Source of the DNA: Rectinema subterraneum
GTDB taxonomy: Bacteria; Spirochaetota; Spirochaetia; Treponematales; Rectinemataceae
DNA length: 39,210 bases
Assembly: GCA_009768935.1 (NCBI GenBank)
Contig: WESA01000024.1
Span: forward strand, 1 to 39,210
Direction: 5' to 3'
Shown here: positions 8,570-17,677 of the stretch, one piece after another
Position numbering within the stretch: position 1 is the stretch's first letter
Layout: each line of letters begins with the position of its first letter
Translations under genes and position numbers: made by a program
The notes under the pieces: generated by a model
Told to the model about the DNA's origin: nothing
Seen by the model: only the letters and a program-made list of their open reading frames with translations
The model's database searches: none

Positions 8570-9437
8570 AGGATCAGCCCTGTTGGCAGCTCTGGTTTTT
8601 CTCTTTCTGACGAGCAATGTGTTCTGCCAGACTGTCCCTGCAAACATAGCGCTTGCATTCCCTGTTCGGATTGAAATGTCAGCGCTCAATCACCTGATCG
8701 CAGAAAATTCAAGCGAATGGGATATCTGGGCATCCGTTCGGCAGGGGCTCGCATCCAATCAGACGCTCTCCAATGGAAGCCCCTTGCCTGAAGCAGGCAG
8801 CTTCGTGCGTTTGCTCAAAGAATCATTCCAGACGAGAATTGAAACTCGCAGCATTGCTGTTCTCGATCTTGATGCTATGAAGGTGCTTGGAGAGAAATCG
8901 AATTCGACACTGCTTGAAGCAGGAGAACTCAAGGGTGCTCAATTTTTTGTCTGCACGGTTTATGCGGTTGAAGGAAGCGCATTCCGGTTTGGTATGGCAT
9001 TGCTGGAGAAATCCGGGAAAGGCTCCACATACTTCAGCGACCCTGTAGATGTATTCAGTATATCCAAAGCGGTGCAGGCAGCCACTGAAAGCATGATTTT
9101 GCGCGGCACATTCTCTGCAAAGACAGTAATCGCACCTTCGATGGCAAATGCTTCCGCGAACCTTCCAAAAACAGAGCCATGGATTCTCAAATCCCGCTAT
9201 GAGAAAGCAAATAATACCTTCAAATTCGCTATAGGAGGCGTTTCTATAAGCCTTTCTGCGGCATTTCTGAGCGCGGGGCTGTGGCAGACATACCAGGAAG
9301 CAGCCATTCGAAACTCTGCATTCAATAGTGCTGTTACCATTTCAGGCATAGCGGCCGGCGCGAGCATTGCTGCAACTGCAGTTTTTCTAACAGCAGCAAT
9401 ATGGAATGCCGTAACAATATTGCAGACAACTCGCTGA
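8556..9437 (+). CDS. Unknown exported or membrane protein between prfB and ftsY
   Basis: 293 residues from ATG 8556, with AAGGAG at 8547-8552; an upstream in-frame Met at 8481 would lie inside prfB. The N-terminus MKTFKGSALLAALVFLFLT is a signal peptide or anchor, with possible cleavage after VFC at about residue 24. The surrounding residues are a poor lipobox, though spirochaetes tolerate loose ones. The middle is probably a folded extracytoplasmic domain without motifs I know. The last 70 residues contain two hydrophobic stretches, FKFAIGGVSISLSAAFLSAG and ISGIAAGASIAATAVFLTAAI, likely a helical hairpin in the membrane. It overlaps prfB by 14 bases and ftsY follows after 22. I do not recognise a family. 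Confidence 0.72.
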   Translation: MKTFKGSALLAALVFLFLTSNVFCQTVPANIALAFPVRIEMSALNHLIAENSSEWDIWASVRQGLASNQTLSNGSPLPEAGSFVRLLKESFQTRIETRSIAVLDLDAMKVLGEKSNSTLLEAGELKGAQFFVCTVYAVEGSAFRFGMALLEKSGKGSTYFSDPVDVFSISKAVQAATESMILRGTFSAKTVIAPSMANASANLPKTEPWILKSRYEKANNTFKFAIGGVSISLSAAFLSAGLWQTYQEAAIRNSAFNSAVTISGIAAGASIAATAVFLTAAIWNAVTILQTTR

Positions 9438-9459
9438 AAACAGGATTATCGGAGAAAAT

Positions 9460-10326
9460 ATGAAATTTGCTGAAAAGATCAAAGCATTATTTCGCAGAAA
9501 CAAGCTCAGCGAAGAGACATTCGAAGACCTTGCCGATCTGCTTATCGAAGGCGATATGGGTGCAGCTCTTGCATTCGAGATCGTGGACTCTCTCAAAGCT
9601 GCCTGCAAGAAAGAAGGTATTTCTGATCCTGATGCGGCAAAGGCAAAGCTGAAGGAGCTATTGCGCCCCTATATTAAAACCGCAACCTTTGAACTCGACC
9701 CTGGCAAGCTCAACATTGTGCTCATTCTCGGTGTGAATGGGGTAGGCAAGACTACGAGCTGCGCGAAACTTGCGCAATGGGCGGGTCGCCAATACCCTGG
9801 CAACAATGTAATCCTCGCCGCGGGAGATACGTTTCGCGCAGCAGCAATCGATCAGCTCAAGATTCATGGCGAAAGACTCGGCATACGCGTCGTCGCCCAG
9901 CAGCATGGTTCCGACCCAGGAGCGGTGCTTTGGGATGCCATCGATGCTGCCGCAGCTGCTGGCGCTCAGCTTGTCATCGCGGACACCGCTGGCCGCATGC
10001 ATACGCGATCCGACCTTGTAAAAGAACTCGCAAAACTCGATCGGGTGGTGAGTCAGAGAGCAGACCAGGCTAATTACCGAAAACTTCTGGTGCTCGATGC
10101 GACAACTGGCCAGAACGCGATGCGGCAAGCGGAAACTTTTCACGAGGCCGTGAAGGTTGATGGTGTCATAATGACGAAGTACGATTCCACTTCAAAAGGC
10201 GGAATGATTATAGCGGTAAGCCGGCAATTTGGCCTTCCGACCCTCTTTCTGGGCACGGGAGAGAAATACGAGAACCTGCAGCCTTTCAATATAGATGCGT
10301 ATCTCGAGGATTTCGTCGGTGAGTAG
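9460..10326 (+). CDS. ftsY: Signal recognition particle receptor FtsY
   Basis: GTPase receptor that docks SRP-ribosome complexes at the membrane for co-translational insertion. 288 residues comprising only the N and G domains; the long acidic A domain of E. coli FtsY is absent, as in many other bacteria. Motifs are G1 GVNGVGKTT (91-99), DTAGRMHTRSDL with the G3 Asp, TKYDSTSKGG for G4, and GTGEKYENLQPFN near the end. The start has GGAG at 9451-9454. The lol genes follow 8 bases later, so membrane targeting and lipoprotein export may be co-expressed. Confidence 0.95.
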   Translation: MKFAEKIKALFRRNKLSEETFEDLADLLIEGDMGAALAFEIVDSLKAACKKEGISDPDAAKAKLKELLRPYIKTATFELDPGKLNIVLILGVNGVGKTTSCAKLAQWAGRQYPGNNVILAAGDTFRAAAIDQLKIHGERLGIRVVAQQHGSDPGAVLWDAIDAAAAAGAQLVIADTAGRMHTRSDLVKELAKLDRVVSQRADQANYRKLLVLDATTGQNAMRQAETFHEAVKVDGVIMTKYDSTSKGGMIIAVSRQFGLPTLFLGTGEKYENLQPFNIDAYLEDFVGE

Positions 10327-10334
10327 GCGCTGAA

Positions 10335-11669
10335 ATGGCAGCGAACGAGCATGGCACATTCGAGCCCCTGCAGACACGAAAAAGAGCCGGATTTATGGCG
10401 CTTTTTCGCATTGCAATTCGCTGGACTATAACAGGCCGCAAAACCTCGCACCGTACAAGCTTTCTGTTTTCTGTTATTGGCATAGCTGCAGGCATCGTTG
10501 CGCTGATCGTCGTAATGAGCGTGATGAATGGCTTCCAGCGGCAGTATATCGATTCGCTGCTTGAAACAAGCAGTTTTCATGTTCGCATCATGCCGGAAAG
10601 TTCTGACCCTTCGATTCTTGCGCAATCGCTACGCGAGAATTCACTTGTTCGATCTGTCACTCCTTTCATCGAGACAAATTTGCTTGCCGAAGGAGCAGAA
10701 GGGCGTCAAAATGTTGTACGCGCAATGTGGATAAGCCCTCAGGACTTGGGCGCTGACAAAGGTTTCTGCAATGCATTGCATATATCCGAAAGGGCGGCAG
10801 AAGATGGTATTCGCCAGGGAATCATGATCGGCACGGAAACTGCGCGCCTTCTGGGTATGTACAATGGGCAGAATCTTGTGCTGCGCGGGGCGGTTGTCAA
10901 CCCTGATGAAGGAGTTCAGCAATATGAGATTGCATTGCCTGTCGGAGGGCTTTTCAAATCTGGGTATTACGAAATCGATGCAGGGCTCGTAATTCTTCCC
11001 ATGGCCTCTGCTTCGAAACTCAAAACCTTGCCTGCTTCTCTCGTTCTTGGCATAAAGCTGAAGAATCCGGAAAAAGTAGACCAGTTTATCGCTTCGCTTG
11101 CGCATACGCCAGGGATAGGCCGAACAGAATCCTGGAGAGACTATAACCGCAGCTTTTTCAGCGCGCTCCGCACCGAAAAGGTTGTCATGTTCATCCTGGT
11201 AAGCATCATTTTTGCGGTCGTCGCGATCAATATCCATTATGCAATGCGGCGGAATATTGCCAGAAAATCGAGAGAGCTGGCAATTCTGGCCGCTATAGGC
11301 ACTGACCGCCGTTCCATAGGCAGCATCTTCATGCTTGAAGGGCTCATGGCAGGCATTCTGGGTGCGCTCGGCGGAATCGGCATCGGCATACCGCTCGCAA
11401 AGAACATTGACCATGTCATAAATTTCGCTGTCGGTATTGCGGAAGCAGTTGTGTCGTTCCTGTATCGCGTGGGCATTGCAAAGAGCGTACCTGATCTGAG
11501 CCTGTTCTCTCCGACGATTTTCTATATCGAAAGCATCCCGTCTCGCGTGTACGCATCCGATATCGGGTTCATAGCATTTTTCGCGATTCTGTTTCCGGCA
11601 CTCGCCGTTTACGCTGCATACCGGCGTTTCAGAAATGCATCCCCACTGGAGGTATTGAGAAGTGAGTGA
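10335..11669 (+). CDS. lolC: Lipoprotein-releasing ABC transporter permease (LolC/LolE family)
   Basis: 444 residues with the LolC/E-FtsX plan. One N-terminal membrane helix (about 42-65, FSVIGIAAGIVALIVVMSVM) precedes the family motif NGFQRQY. A large extracytoplasmic domain follows, then three C-terminal helices, the first at VVMFILVSIIFAVVAINI. RKSRELAILAAIGTDRRSI is the coupling-helix segment seen in this family. The complex extracts lipoproteins from the inner membrane for transfer toward the outer membrane. ATG 10335 follows GAGTAGG; an alternative ATG at 10395 (MALFRIAIRW) would give a more usual N-terminus. The naming of C versus E is by position only. Confidence 0.82.
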   Translation: MAANEHGTFEPLQTRKRAGFMALFRIAIRWTITGRKTSHRTSFLFSVIGIAAGIVALIVVMSVMNGFQRQYIDSLLETSSFHVRIMPESSDPSILAQSLRENSLVRSVTPFIETNLLAEGAEGRQNVVRAMWISPQDLGADKGFCNALHISERAAEDGIRQGIMIGTETARLLGMYNGQNLVLRGAVVNPDEGVQQYEIALPVGGLFKSGYYEIDAGLVILPMASASKLKTLPASLVLGIKLKNPEKVDQFIASLAHTPGIGRTESWRDYNRSFFSALRTEKVVMFILVSIIFAVVAINIHYAMRRNIARKSRELAILAAIGTDRRSIGSIFMLEGLMAGILGALGGIGIGIPLAKNIDHVINFAVGIAEAVVSFLYRVGIAKSVPDLSLFSPTIFYIESIPSRVYASDIGFIAFFAILFPALAVYAAYRRFRNASPLEVLRSE

Positions 11670-12345
11670 GCCGATAATTTTCTGCGAGAACCTGACAAAA
11701 ACCTTTTCTTCCAGCGCGGAAGTGCTCAGAATTCTGGATAACGCTGATTTTGTGCTCGAAAAAGGCAAAGCATGCACCATTCTCGGGCCAAGCGGATCAG
11801 GCAAAAGCACTTTCCTTGCCATCCTGGGCAGCCTCGAACGGTTCGATTCCGGAACGGTAAAGATTGCCGGTTACGATCTTGGCCAGGCGCAGGAAAAAAT
11901 GCTCCATATCTTCCGCAGAGAAGTCATCGGTTTCGTCTTTCAATTCCATTTCTTGCTCAATGATTTTACCGCTCTCGAAAATGTCGCGATTCCTGCATAT
12001 ATGGCAGGAGTTCCGCGTGCCGAATCATGGGACAGAGCAAAAAAACTGCTCGACCTTGTCGGATTGAACAACCGCGCAACGCACTTTCCTTCGCAGCTAT
12101 CCGGAGGTGAACGCCAGCGGGTGGCAATTGCGCGAGCTTTGATCAACCAGCCTTCAGTTGTTCTTGCGGATGAGCCGACCGGGAATCTCGATCCTGCAAG
12201 CGCGTCTGCCGTAAAAGAACTGCTCAAGAGCCTTCCTGAAATTGCCCGCACGACGTTGGTTCTGGTAACGCATGATCCAGAACTTGCTGGTATTGGAGAC
12301 AGCTCCTATCTTCTCAAAGGGGGCCATTTCGAATGCATCAGGTGA
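11662..12345 (+). CDS. lolD: Lipoprotein-releasing ABC transporter ATPase LolD
   Basis: 227 residues starting at GTG 11662, with GGAGG at 11648-11652 and an 8-base overlap with the upstream permease. Walker A is GPSGSGKST (42-50), the signature is LSGGE (146-150), and Walker B is VVLADEP (166-172) followed by TGNLD and a switch His in THDPE. FQFHFLLNDFTALENV is close to the LolD-specific FQFHHLLPEFTALENV, which favours LolD over the related MacB or FtsE ATPases. It lies between two permeases, as expected for a LolCDE complex. Confidence 0.92.
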   Translation: MSEPIIFCENLTKTFSSSAEVLRILDNADFVLEKGKACTILGPSGSGKSTFLAILGSLERFDSGTVKIAGYDLGQAQEKMLHIFRREVIGFVFQFHFLLNDFTALENVAIPAYMAGVPRAESWDRAKKLLDLVGLNNRATHFPSQLSGGERQRVAIARALINQPSVVLADEPTGNLDPASASAVKELLKSLPEIARTTLVLVTHDPELAGIGDSSYLLKGGHFECIR

Positions 12346-13679
12346 AGAACCCAAACATTCGGCCACTCACCTTTGTAGGCTTGCGGCTGCTTTTTGGAAG
12401 GCCGGCCAACGAACAATACAATGACTTGTACCGTGCACGTCACAGCGTCTTCTGGGGTGCGGTTCTCGGCATTGGCATAAGCCTCGTTCCACTCTATATC
12501 GTGCTGTTTGTATCAAATGGCATGATTCAGGGAATCACGGACAGATATCTCGAAACAAAAACCAGCCATTTGCAGATGAGCCTGCCTTTTAGCTTCGATG
12601 CCACGCAACGGAATGCATTGACCCAGGACGTTTCGCGCATGCCTGGTATCATTTCCACATCTTTTGAAGTCGACGGAATCGGGCTTGCCGCCTCGCAAAA
12701 TGGTTCGACGTCCGCACAAATCAGGGGCCTGGATGGAGCAGTATTGCAAGACAAAGGATTCAATCGCTTCATTTCGGTCGACGAAGGGCAAATGTACCCG
12801 AACCGACAGAATGAAGTAGTTCTAGGGCGATATCTCGCGCGGAAGCTGGAAGTAAAAACAGGCGACAGCGTGACCCTTATCACGCTGAGGAGCAACGACA
12901 GCACAAACTACCTCCCGAAGCTTGCTGTTTTTCGTGTAGCAGGCATAATCTCCAGCGGCTATCGCGAACTGGATGCAAACTGGTTCATTATCCAGAGCGA
13001 TGCTGCTCTACGGCTGCTCAATTCGGCGACCGCGTATGCATTCATGGGCATCAAGATCAGTAAGCCATATGGATCGGATCTCGATCGTATCGCGAGCGAA
13101 GTATCCCGTGCAGGCCAGAAATACGGACTTACTAGCGAACAGGGCGCGCGCGTGCGCACATGGCGAGAAATCGAAAAAAGCCTATTTCAATCGTTTTCGA
13201 GTACAAGATCTGTGCTCGTTCTTATAATGGTGATTGCCATTATCGTCGCCGCACTGAATCTGGCATCTGCGCTTACAACCTTTGTCATCGAACACAGGGC
13301 AGAAATTGCGATAATTCGATCCTTCGGCGTTTCGCGGACACAGGCAGCACTCATTTTTCTCCTTGGCGGCACCGCGACCGGTGCTATTGGATGCATTGCG
13401 GGAAGCCTTGCCGGAATAGCGATTTCGATATTCATAAACCAGATCATCAGCGGCATGCAGGCCATTTTGGGCTTTGCAAGCAGATTGCTGTCAGCAGACC
13501 GCCAAACAATCCAATTGCTCAATCCGGATTATTATCTTGAGCATATTCCCATCACCATGGACTGGAGATTTGTGGTTTTGATACTGCTTTCAGGAATCGC
13601 TCTCAGTGCAATTGCATCAATCCTGCCAGCGATGAAATCGACATCTATCGCGCCTGCCGAGCTTATCCGCCATGAATAG
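12333..13679 (+). CDS. lolE: Second lipoprotein-releasing permease (LolC/LolE family)
   Basis: 448 residues with the same layout as the first permease: an N-terminal helix (about 35-60) followed by SNGMIQG, a periplasmic domain, and three C-terminal helices, the first at VLVLIMVIAIIVAALNLASAL. EHRAEIAIIRSFGVSRTQA is the conserved cytoplasmic segment. AAGGGGG-type bases at 12317-12323 support ATG 12333, and the start overlaps lolD by 13 bases. Low identity to the first permease by eye suggests a true heterodimer rather than a recent duplication. recA follows after 88 bases with a likely promoter of its own. Confidence 0.85.
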   Translation: MHQVKNPNIRPLTFVGLRLLFGRPANEQYNDLYRARHSVFWGAVLGIGISLVPLYIVLFVSNGMIQGITDRYLETKTSHLQMSLPFSFDATQRNALTQDVSRMPGIISTSFEVDGIGLAASQNGSTSAQIRGLDGAVLQDKGFNRFISVDEGQMYPNRQNEVVLGRYLARKLEVKTGDSVTLITLRSNDSTNYLPKLAVFRVAGIISSGYRELDANWFIIQSDAALRLLNSATAYAFMGIKISKPYGSDLDRIASEVSRAGQKYGLTSEQGARVRTWREIEKSLFQSFSSTRSVLVLIMVIAIIVAALNLASALTTFVIEHRAEIAIIRSFGVSRTQAALIFLLGGTATGAIGCIAGSLAGIAISIFINQIISGMQAILGFASRLLSADRQTIQLLNPDYYLEHIPITMDWRFVVLILLSGIALSAIASILPAMKSTSIAPAELIRHE

Positions 13680-13725
13680 CGTTTTATATATGCTGTCAAG
13701 AAAGGGTGCAGAAAATTCAATCATG

Positions 13726-13734
13726 TGATACAAT
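13726..13734 (+). promoter_or_regulatory. recA: Candidate extended -10 promoter for recA
   Basis: TGATACAAT provides a TG extension plus a TACAAT hexamer at 13729-13734. Transcription would start near 13741, leaving a leader of about 27 bases that includes GGAGG at 13753-13757. No -35 box is convincing, as is usual for extended -10 promoters. I see no LexA-type SOS box around it. Confidence 0.45.
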
Positions 13735-13767
13735 TTGTGCGTCTATTAGGATGGAGGGATATCAGCG

Positions 13768-15015
13768 ATGGCAAAAAGACAAATCCGCGCAGCGGAAGAG
13801 ACAGTGAGCGAACGAGAAGCCAAGTTCAGCCAAGAAAGCAATGCAGCATCAAAGCAGGATAGCGGCATCGATCCTGAAATCCAGCGCGAGAGAGATCAAA
13901 AACTGAAAGCTCTGGAAGCTGCAAAGCTCCAGATTGAAAAACAATTCGGCCAGGGCTCCCTCATGAAACTGGGAGCGCATGTTATCGCACAGGGCATCGA
14001 AGTCGTTTCTTCCGGATCCATTTTACTCGATGAGGCGCTGGGCATCGGCGGCTATCCGAGAGGCCGCATAATCGAAATCTATGGCCCCGAATCATCAGGC
14101 AAAACAACGCTCGCTTTGCATGCGATAGCCGAAGCGCAAAAAAAAGGCGGAATCGCAGCCTTTATCGATGCCGAGCACGCGCTTGATCCTGTATACGCGC
14201 GCAATCTCGGTGTCGACATCAATGAACTCTATATCTCGCAACCAGATAATGGCGAGCAGGCGCTCGATATCACTGAATCGCTCATTCGTTCGGGAGCGGT
14301 GGATATTATTGTCATTGATTCGGTCGCTGCGCTCACCCCGCAAGCTGAAATTGAAGGAGAGATGGGGGATGCCCATGTTGGGCTTCAGGCCAGACTCATG
14401 AGCCAGGCATTGCGCAAGCTCGCCGGAACCCTTTCAAAAAGCAAGACAATTCTCATTTTTATAAACCAGATACGAATGAAAATCGGCGTCATGTTCGGCA
14501 ATCCGGAGACAACGACAGGCGGCAACGCATTAAAATTCTATGCTTCGGTGCGGCTTGAAGTAAGAAAAATCGAAACGATCGAGAGAGGCCAGGATGAGGA
14601 AGCGATCGGAAATAAAGTTCGCGTCAAAGTGGTCAAAAATAAAGTTGCTCCGCCTTTCCGCAAGGCAGAACTCGAAATCATTTTTGGCAAAGGGATTTCC
14701 TGGAGCGCATCGCTCCTCGATGCCGCGGTCAAATGCAATGTCATAGAGAAAAAAGGCGCCTGGTATACATGGGGCGCAGAAAAAATAGGGCAGGGCAGAG
14801 AGAATGCCAAGGCATATCTGGAGCAGTTCACCGAAGAAGCCAAGAAAATCGAGTCCCAGGTAAGGGAAATTCTGTTCCACCCTGAAAAAGCCAGCAATGC
14901 CAATCCTGATCAAGGGGCCAGCAGCGAAGCCTTCATTGCTGTCTCAGCTGATGAATTGCCCTCGGCAGATACAGCCAGCGACACCGGGCGGATAAGGGCT
15001 GAAGATTTGTTCTGA
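13768..15015 (+). CDS. recA: Recombinase RecA
   Basis: Strand-exchange ATPase for homologous recombination. 415 residues, longer than the usual 340-360. About 45 charged residues precede the normal start region ([20 protein letters not shown]), and an acidic tail ends RIRAEDLF. Walker A is GPESSGKTT (106-113 region), with [28 protein letters not shown] and the L2-loop region [21 protein letters not shown] all intact. GGAGG lies 10 bases before ATG 13768. An internal start near residue 45 has no Met, so the extension is real unless the start is non-ATG. Confidence 0.96.
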   Translation: MAKRQIRAAEETVSEREAKFSQESNAASKQDSGIDPEIQRERDQKLKALEAAKLQIEKQFGQGSLMKLGAHVIAQGIEVVSSGSILLDEALGIGGYPRGRIIEIYGPESSGKTTLALHAIAEAQKKGGIAAFIDAEHALDPVYARNLGVDINELYISQPDNGEQALDITESLIRSGAVDIIVIDSVAALTPQAEIEGEMGDAHVGLQARLMSQALRKLAGTLSKSKTILIFINQIRMKIGVMFGNPETTTGGNALKFYASVRLEVRKIETIERGQDEEAIGNKVRVKVVKNKVAPPFRKAELEIIFGKGISWSASLLDAAVKCNVIEKKGAWYTWGAEKIGQGRENAKAYLEQFTEEAKKIESQVREILFHPEKASNANPDQGASSEAFIAVSADELPSADTASDTGRIRAEDLF

Positions 15016-15074
15016 AAAAGCCTTTTTCTTGGGCAAGCCTTGCGCAAGCCATAGAAGGCAAAGGATTTTTTCGT

Positions 15075-15587
15075 ATGGAAAAGGTGTGGCTCGGCCTTGG
15101 TTCGAACATGGGCGATTCAGCGCAAATTCTTGAGTTGGCAGTGCAAGATCTTTCAAAAATGCTCTCTGATATGCATGTATCAGGCCTGTGGCGCTCCCGA
15201 GCGCGATATTATGAAGAGCAGGAAGATTTTTACAATATGGTAGTTTGCGGAATGACTGAACTGAATCCGCGCCAGCTGCTTGATAGCATACATGACATCG
15301 AAGCATGCTATGGCAGGAATCGAAGCCGGGAGATTAAAAAAGGCCCGCGCACACTCGATATAGATATTCTTCTGTATGGGGGAAAGATAATCACAGAGCC
15401 AGATTTGATCATTCCGCATCCCGGCTTGGCAGAGCGGAAATTCGCGCTACTCCCTTTGCTGGAAATCGATCCATCGCTTATTCACCCGGTTTTGGGTGTG
15501 CCGCTCAAAATGCTTGCTGCATCTCTTCCTCCACAAGGTATTTACCCGGCAAGTGAGTCTCAGTATGATGAGCCGTACCCAGAATGA
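15075..15587 (+). CDS. folK: 2-amino-4-hydroxy-6-hydroxymethyldihydropteridine pyrophosphokinase (HPPK)
   Basis: Transfers pyrophosphate from ATP to the pterin alcohol in folate synthesis. 170 residues. The N-terminus WLGLGSNMGD is diagnostic, and GPRTLDIDILLYG (90-102) holds the two metal-binding aspartates 95 and 97. The end of the core is IIPHPGLAERKFALLPLLEI. AAAGGA precedes the start. No folP or folB neighbour is present; instead the gene overlaps scpA by 4 bases and appears to head the scpAB-rluB-cmk-rpsA run. Confidence 0.95.
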   Translation: MEKVWLGLGSNMGDSAQILELAVQDLSKMLSDMHVSGLWRSRARYYEEQEDFYNMVVCGMTELNPRQLLDSIHDIEACYGRNRSREIKKGPRTLDIDILLYGGKIITEPDLIIPHPGLAERKFALLPLLEIDPSLIHPVLGVPLKMLAASLPPQGIYPASESQYDEPYPE

Positions 15588-16381
15588 TGCAAGATTTCGA
15601 TAATGATGCCAATGGCGAGCCGATTTCCGTTTCCTCGACAGGTCGCACCTTTCATCTCAGCGATTTCGAGGGTCCTCTGGATCTCTTGCTCTATCTCATC
15701 AAGAAAAATGAGATGAATATTTACGATATCCATATTTCGAGCATAACTGAGCAATTCCTGCAATGCCTGAATAGCGATCCTTCAGCAAGTCTTGATGAAC
15801 TATCCGATTTCTACCAAATGGCCGCAACGCTTCTCTATATAAAATCGCGCATGCTTCTGCCAAACTCCCAGGACGAGCTTGATGAAATAGACGATCCGCG
15901 CAGAATGCTCATCGATCAGCTTATCGAATACCACCGGTATAAAAAGCTTTCTGAGTTGATGGAACAGCGTGAGATGGAAGTCGAGTGGTTTGTCGAGCGA
16001 TCCTCATCCCAGCGAACACTTCCATTTGCAGACAATCCTGATGATGAACCCTGGATACCTGCCGATTCATGGGACCTGCTGCGGACATTTGCATCAATGA
16101 TTCGCCATTTTGATTCCGAACGAATAATCGACCTCTACGAAGAAGTCAGCATCAACGAAAAAATAGCCTTGATACATGAGCTTTTGGACAAAAAAGGAAA
16201 TTTCCGCTTTGATGATTTGATTTCCCGGCATTCTTCAGCTCTCGACCTGGCATGTGCCTTTCTCGCTGTGCTCGACTCGACCAAGAACAGAATAATCAGC
16301 ATACGACAACATCGCTTATTTGGCGACATACTTATAATTCCATATTCTTCTCCGGAGGCACCTCATGAACGAACAGCTTGA
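15584..16381 (+). CDS. scpA: Segregation and condensation protein A (ScpA)
   Basis: Kleisin subunit of the SMC-ScpAB chromosome condensin. 265 residues. The N-terminal domain begins FHLSDFEGPLDLLLYLIKKNEMNIYDIHISSITEQFLQ, the standard ScpA opening. The central region has YKKLSELMEQRE, and the C-terminal winged-helix part includes FLAVLDSTKNRIISIRQ. The start overlaps the folK stop; a second ATG at 15587 is equally possible. No Shine-Dalgarno box is visible, so translation is probably coupled. It overlaps scpB by 17 bases. Confidence 0.94.
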   Translation: MMQDFDNDANGEPISVSSTGRTFHLSDFEGPLDLLLYLIKKNEMNIYDIHISSITEQFLQCLNSDPSASLDELSDFYQMAATLLYIKSRMLLPNSQDELDEIDDPRRMLIDQLIEYHRYKKLSELMEQREMEVEWFVERSSSQRTLPFADNPDDEPWIPADSWDLLRTFASMIRHFDSERIIDLYEEVSINEKIALIHELLDKKGNFRFDDLISRHSSALDLACAFLAVLDSTKNRIISIRQHRLFGDILIIPYSSPEAPHERTA

Positions 16382-16922
16382 TGCCGAGGCGGCACTCGTC
16401 GGGGCTATTCTTTTTCTTGAAAACGAGCCAGTTTCTGAAGAAAGGCTTGCAAAAATTTCCGGCTTGACCGATGAACAGATTTCCCTTGCTCTCCAGAGGC
16501 TCTGCGCCGAGTATGAGCTCCCCGTTCATGGCTTCGCGCCTACCCAGAGCGCGGGAGGGTGGATTCTCGCGCCAAAGCTCTCGCTTTGGGAACAGCTCAA
16601 AGACCATTATGGCAAAAAGAACGAAATGAAACTGTCGCGCGCAGCGATGGAGACGCTCGCCATCATCGCATATTCCCAGCCCATTACCCGTGCTGAAATA
16701 GAAGCGATCAGAGGCGTCAATGTCGATGGCATGATCCGGCTTCTTCTTTCGCGAAACCTCATTGCTGAAATAGGCAAGCGTGATGCGCCAGGCAAGCCCA
16801 TGCAGTATGGTACGACCCAGGACTTCCTCAAATACTTCAAACTGAACTCAATCGCAGATTTGCCTAAACTTGATGAAATCGAAAACGCGCGATTTTCAAA
16901 ACCGGAGACTCCCGAAGGATGA
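16365..16922 (+). CDS. scpB: Segregation and condensation protein B (ScpB)
   Basis: Winged-helix partner that dimerises and binds ScpA in the SMC complex. 185 residues, normal size. Hallmarks are AALVGAILFLENEPVSEERLA, SRAAMETLAIIAYSQPITRAEIEAIRGVNVDG and GRP-region-like APGKPMQYGTTQDFLKYF. GGAGG at 16354-16358 supports ATG 16365. It overlaps the downstream rluB by 4 bases. The scpA-scpB-rluB order is common across bacteria. Confidence 0.95.
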   Translation: MNEQLDAEAALVGAILFLENEPVSEERLAKISGLTDEQISLALQRLCAEYELPVHGFAPTQSAGGWILAPKLSLWEQLKDHYGKKNEMKLSRAAMETLAIIAYSQPITRAEIEAIRGVNVDGMIRLLLSRNLIAEIGKRDAPGKPMQYGTTQDFLKYFKLNSIADLPKLDEIENARFSKPETPEG

Positions 16923-17677
16923 GCGATTTGCAAGCAAAACCAATTCGCCTGCATGCATTTCTGGCCGCTGCTGGCATTGCTTCCCGGCGTGCCTGCGAAG
17001 AATTGATCAAGCAGGGCAGGGTAGAAGTGGATGGGCAGCCAGCAAGCATTGGCCAAAAGGTGTACGGAACCGAAGACATTCGTGTCAATGGCCAGCCAAT
17101 TCCAGTCCTATCACAAAAAAGATTCCGCTACATTCTTCTGAATAAGCCCAAGGGGTACCTTTCTTCAATAAAAGACCCACAAGGCCGCCCTTGCGCAATC
17201 GACCTTATCGCTCCAAGCATTCCGGATCGCCTTTACAACATAGGGCGGCTCGACCAGTGGTCGAGCGGTTTACTGCTCTTTACCAATGACGGCAATTTCG
17301 CAGCACAATTGATGCATCCATCAAGCGAAATCGACAAAGAATATTTTGTGCAGACAGACCAGCCCATTCCTCCAGGCTTTGCCGCAAGTTTTATGCGTGG
17401 CATTATTCTGGAAGGAGTCAGGTACAGAGCGCACGCTGTTCGTGTCGTCGCGCCGGATAAAGCGCACATTGTGCTTATCGAAGGGAAAAACCGGGAAATT
17501 CGCAGAGTCCTGGAGCATTTCGGATTGCGCGCGAAAATCCTTGAACGCATTCGCATCGGACCTCTTTCAATAGGTGAGCTGAGTCCTGGCCAATGGAGAG
17601 ACCTGACGGAGCAAGAAATCTATGCTTTGAAAGCATATATGTCTTCCCGACCAAGCAACAAGGGGCCCCGAAAATGA
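16919..17677 (+). CDS. rluB: 23S rRNA pseudouridine synthase, RluB type (RsuA family)
   Basis: 252 residues. The N-terminal S4 RNA-binding domain (about 9-60) reads IRLHAFLAAAGIASRRACEELIKQGRVEVDG. The catalytic domain has YILLNKPKGYLSS and NIGRLDQWSSGLLLFTNDG, where Asp112 is the catalytic aspartate, followed by EGKNREIRRVLEHFG. By family and by its position after scpB it is most likely RluB, which modifies a uridine in helix 80-93 region of 23S rRNA, but RluE/RluF or RsuA specificity cannot be ruled out. It overlaps cmk by 4 bases. Confidence 0.9.
   Translation: MSDLQAKPIRLHAFLAAAGIASRRACEELIKQGRVEVDGQPASIGQKVYGTEDIRVNGQPIPVLSQKRFRYILLNKPKGYLSSIKDPQGRPCAIDLIAPSIPDRLYNIGRLDQWSSGLLLFTNDGNFAAQLMHPSSEIDKEYFVQTDQPIPPGFAASFMRGIILEGVRYRAHAVRVVAPDKAHIVLIEGKNREIRRVLEHFGLRAKILERIRIGPLSIGELSPGQWRDLTEQEIYALKAYMSSRPSNKGPRK

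Noticed and set aside
10641..11822. 393-residue open frame on the minus strand opposite lolC and lolD
   Set aside because: It spans two well-supported genes, has no ribosome site and no recognisable domain; it is an antisense shadow.
13680..13767. LexA/SOS box upstream of recA
   Set aside because: No CGAAC-GTTCG or CTG-CAG type symmetric site is present.
15016..15074. Terminator between recA and folK
   Set aside because: CTTGCGCAAG is a loop-less palindrome and the only T-runs lie in the wrong place; no terminator shape.
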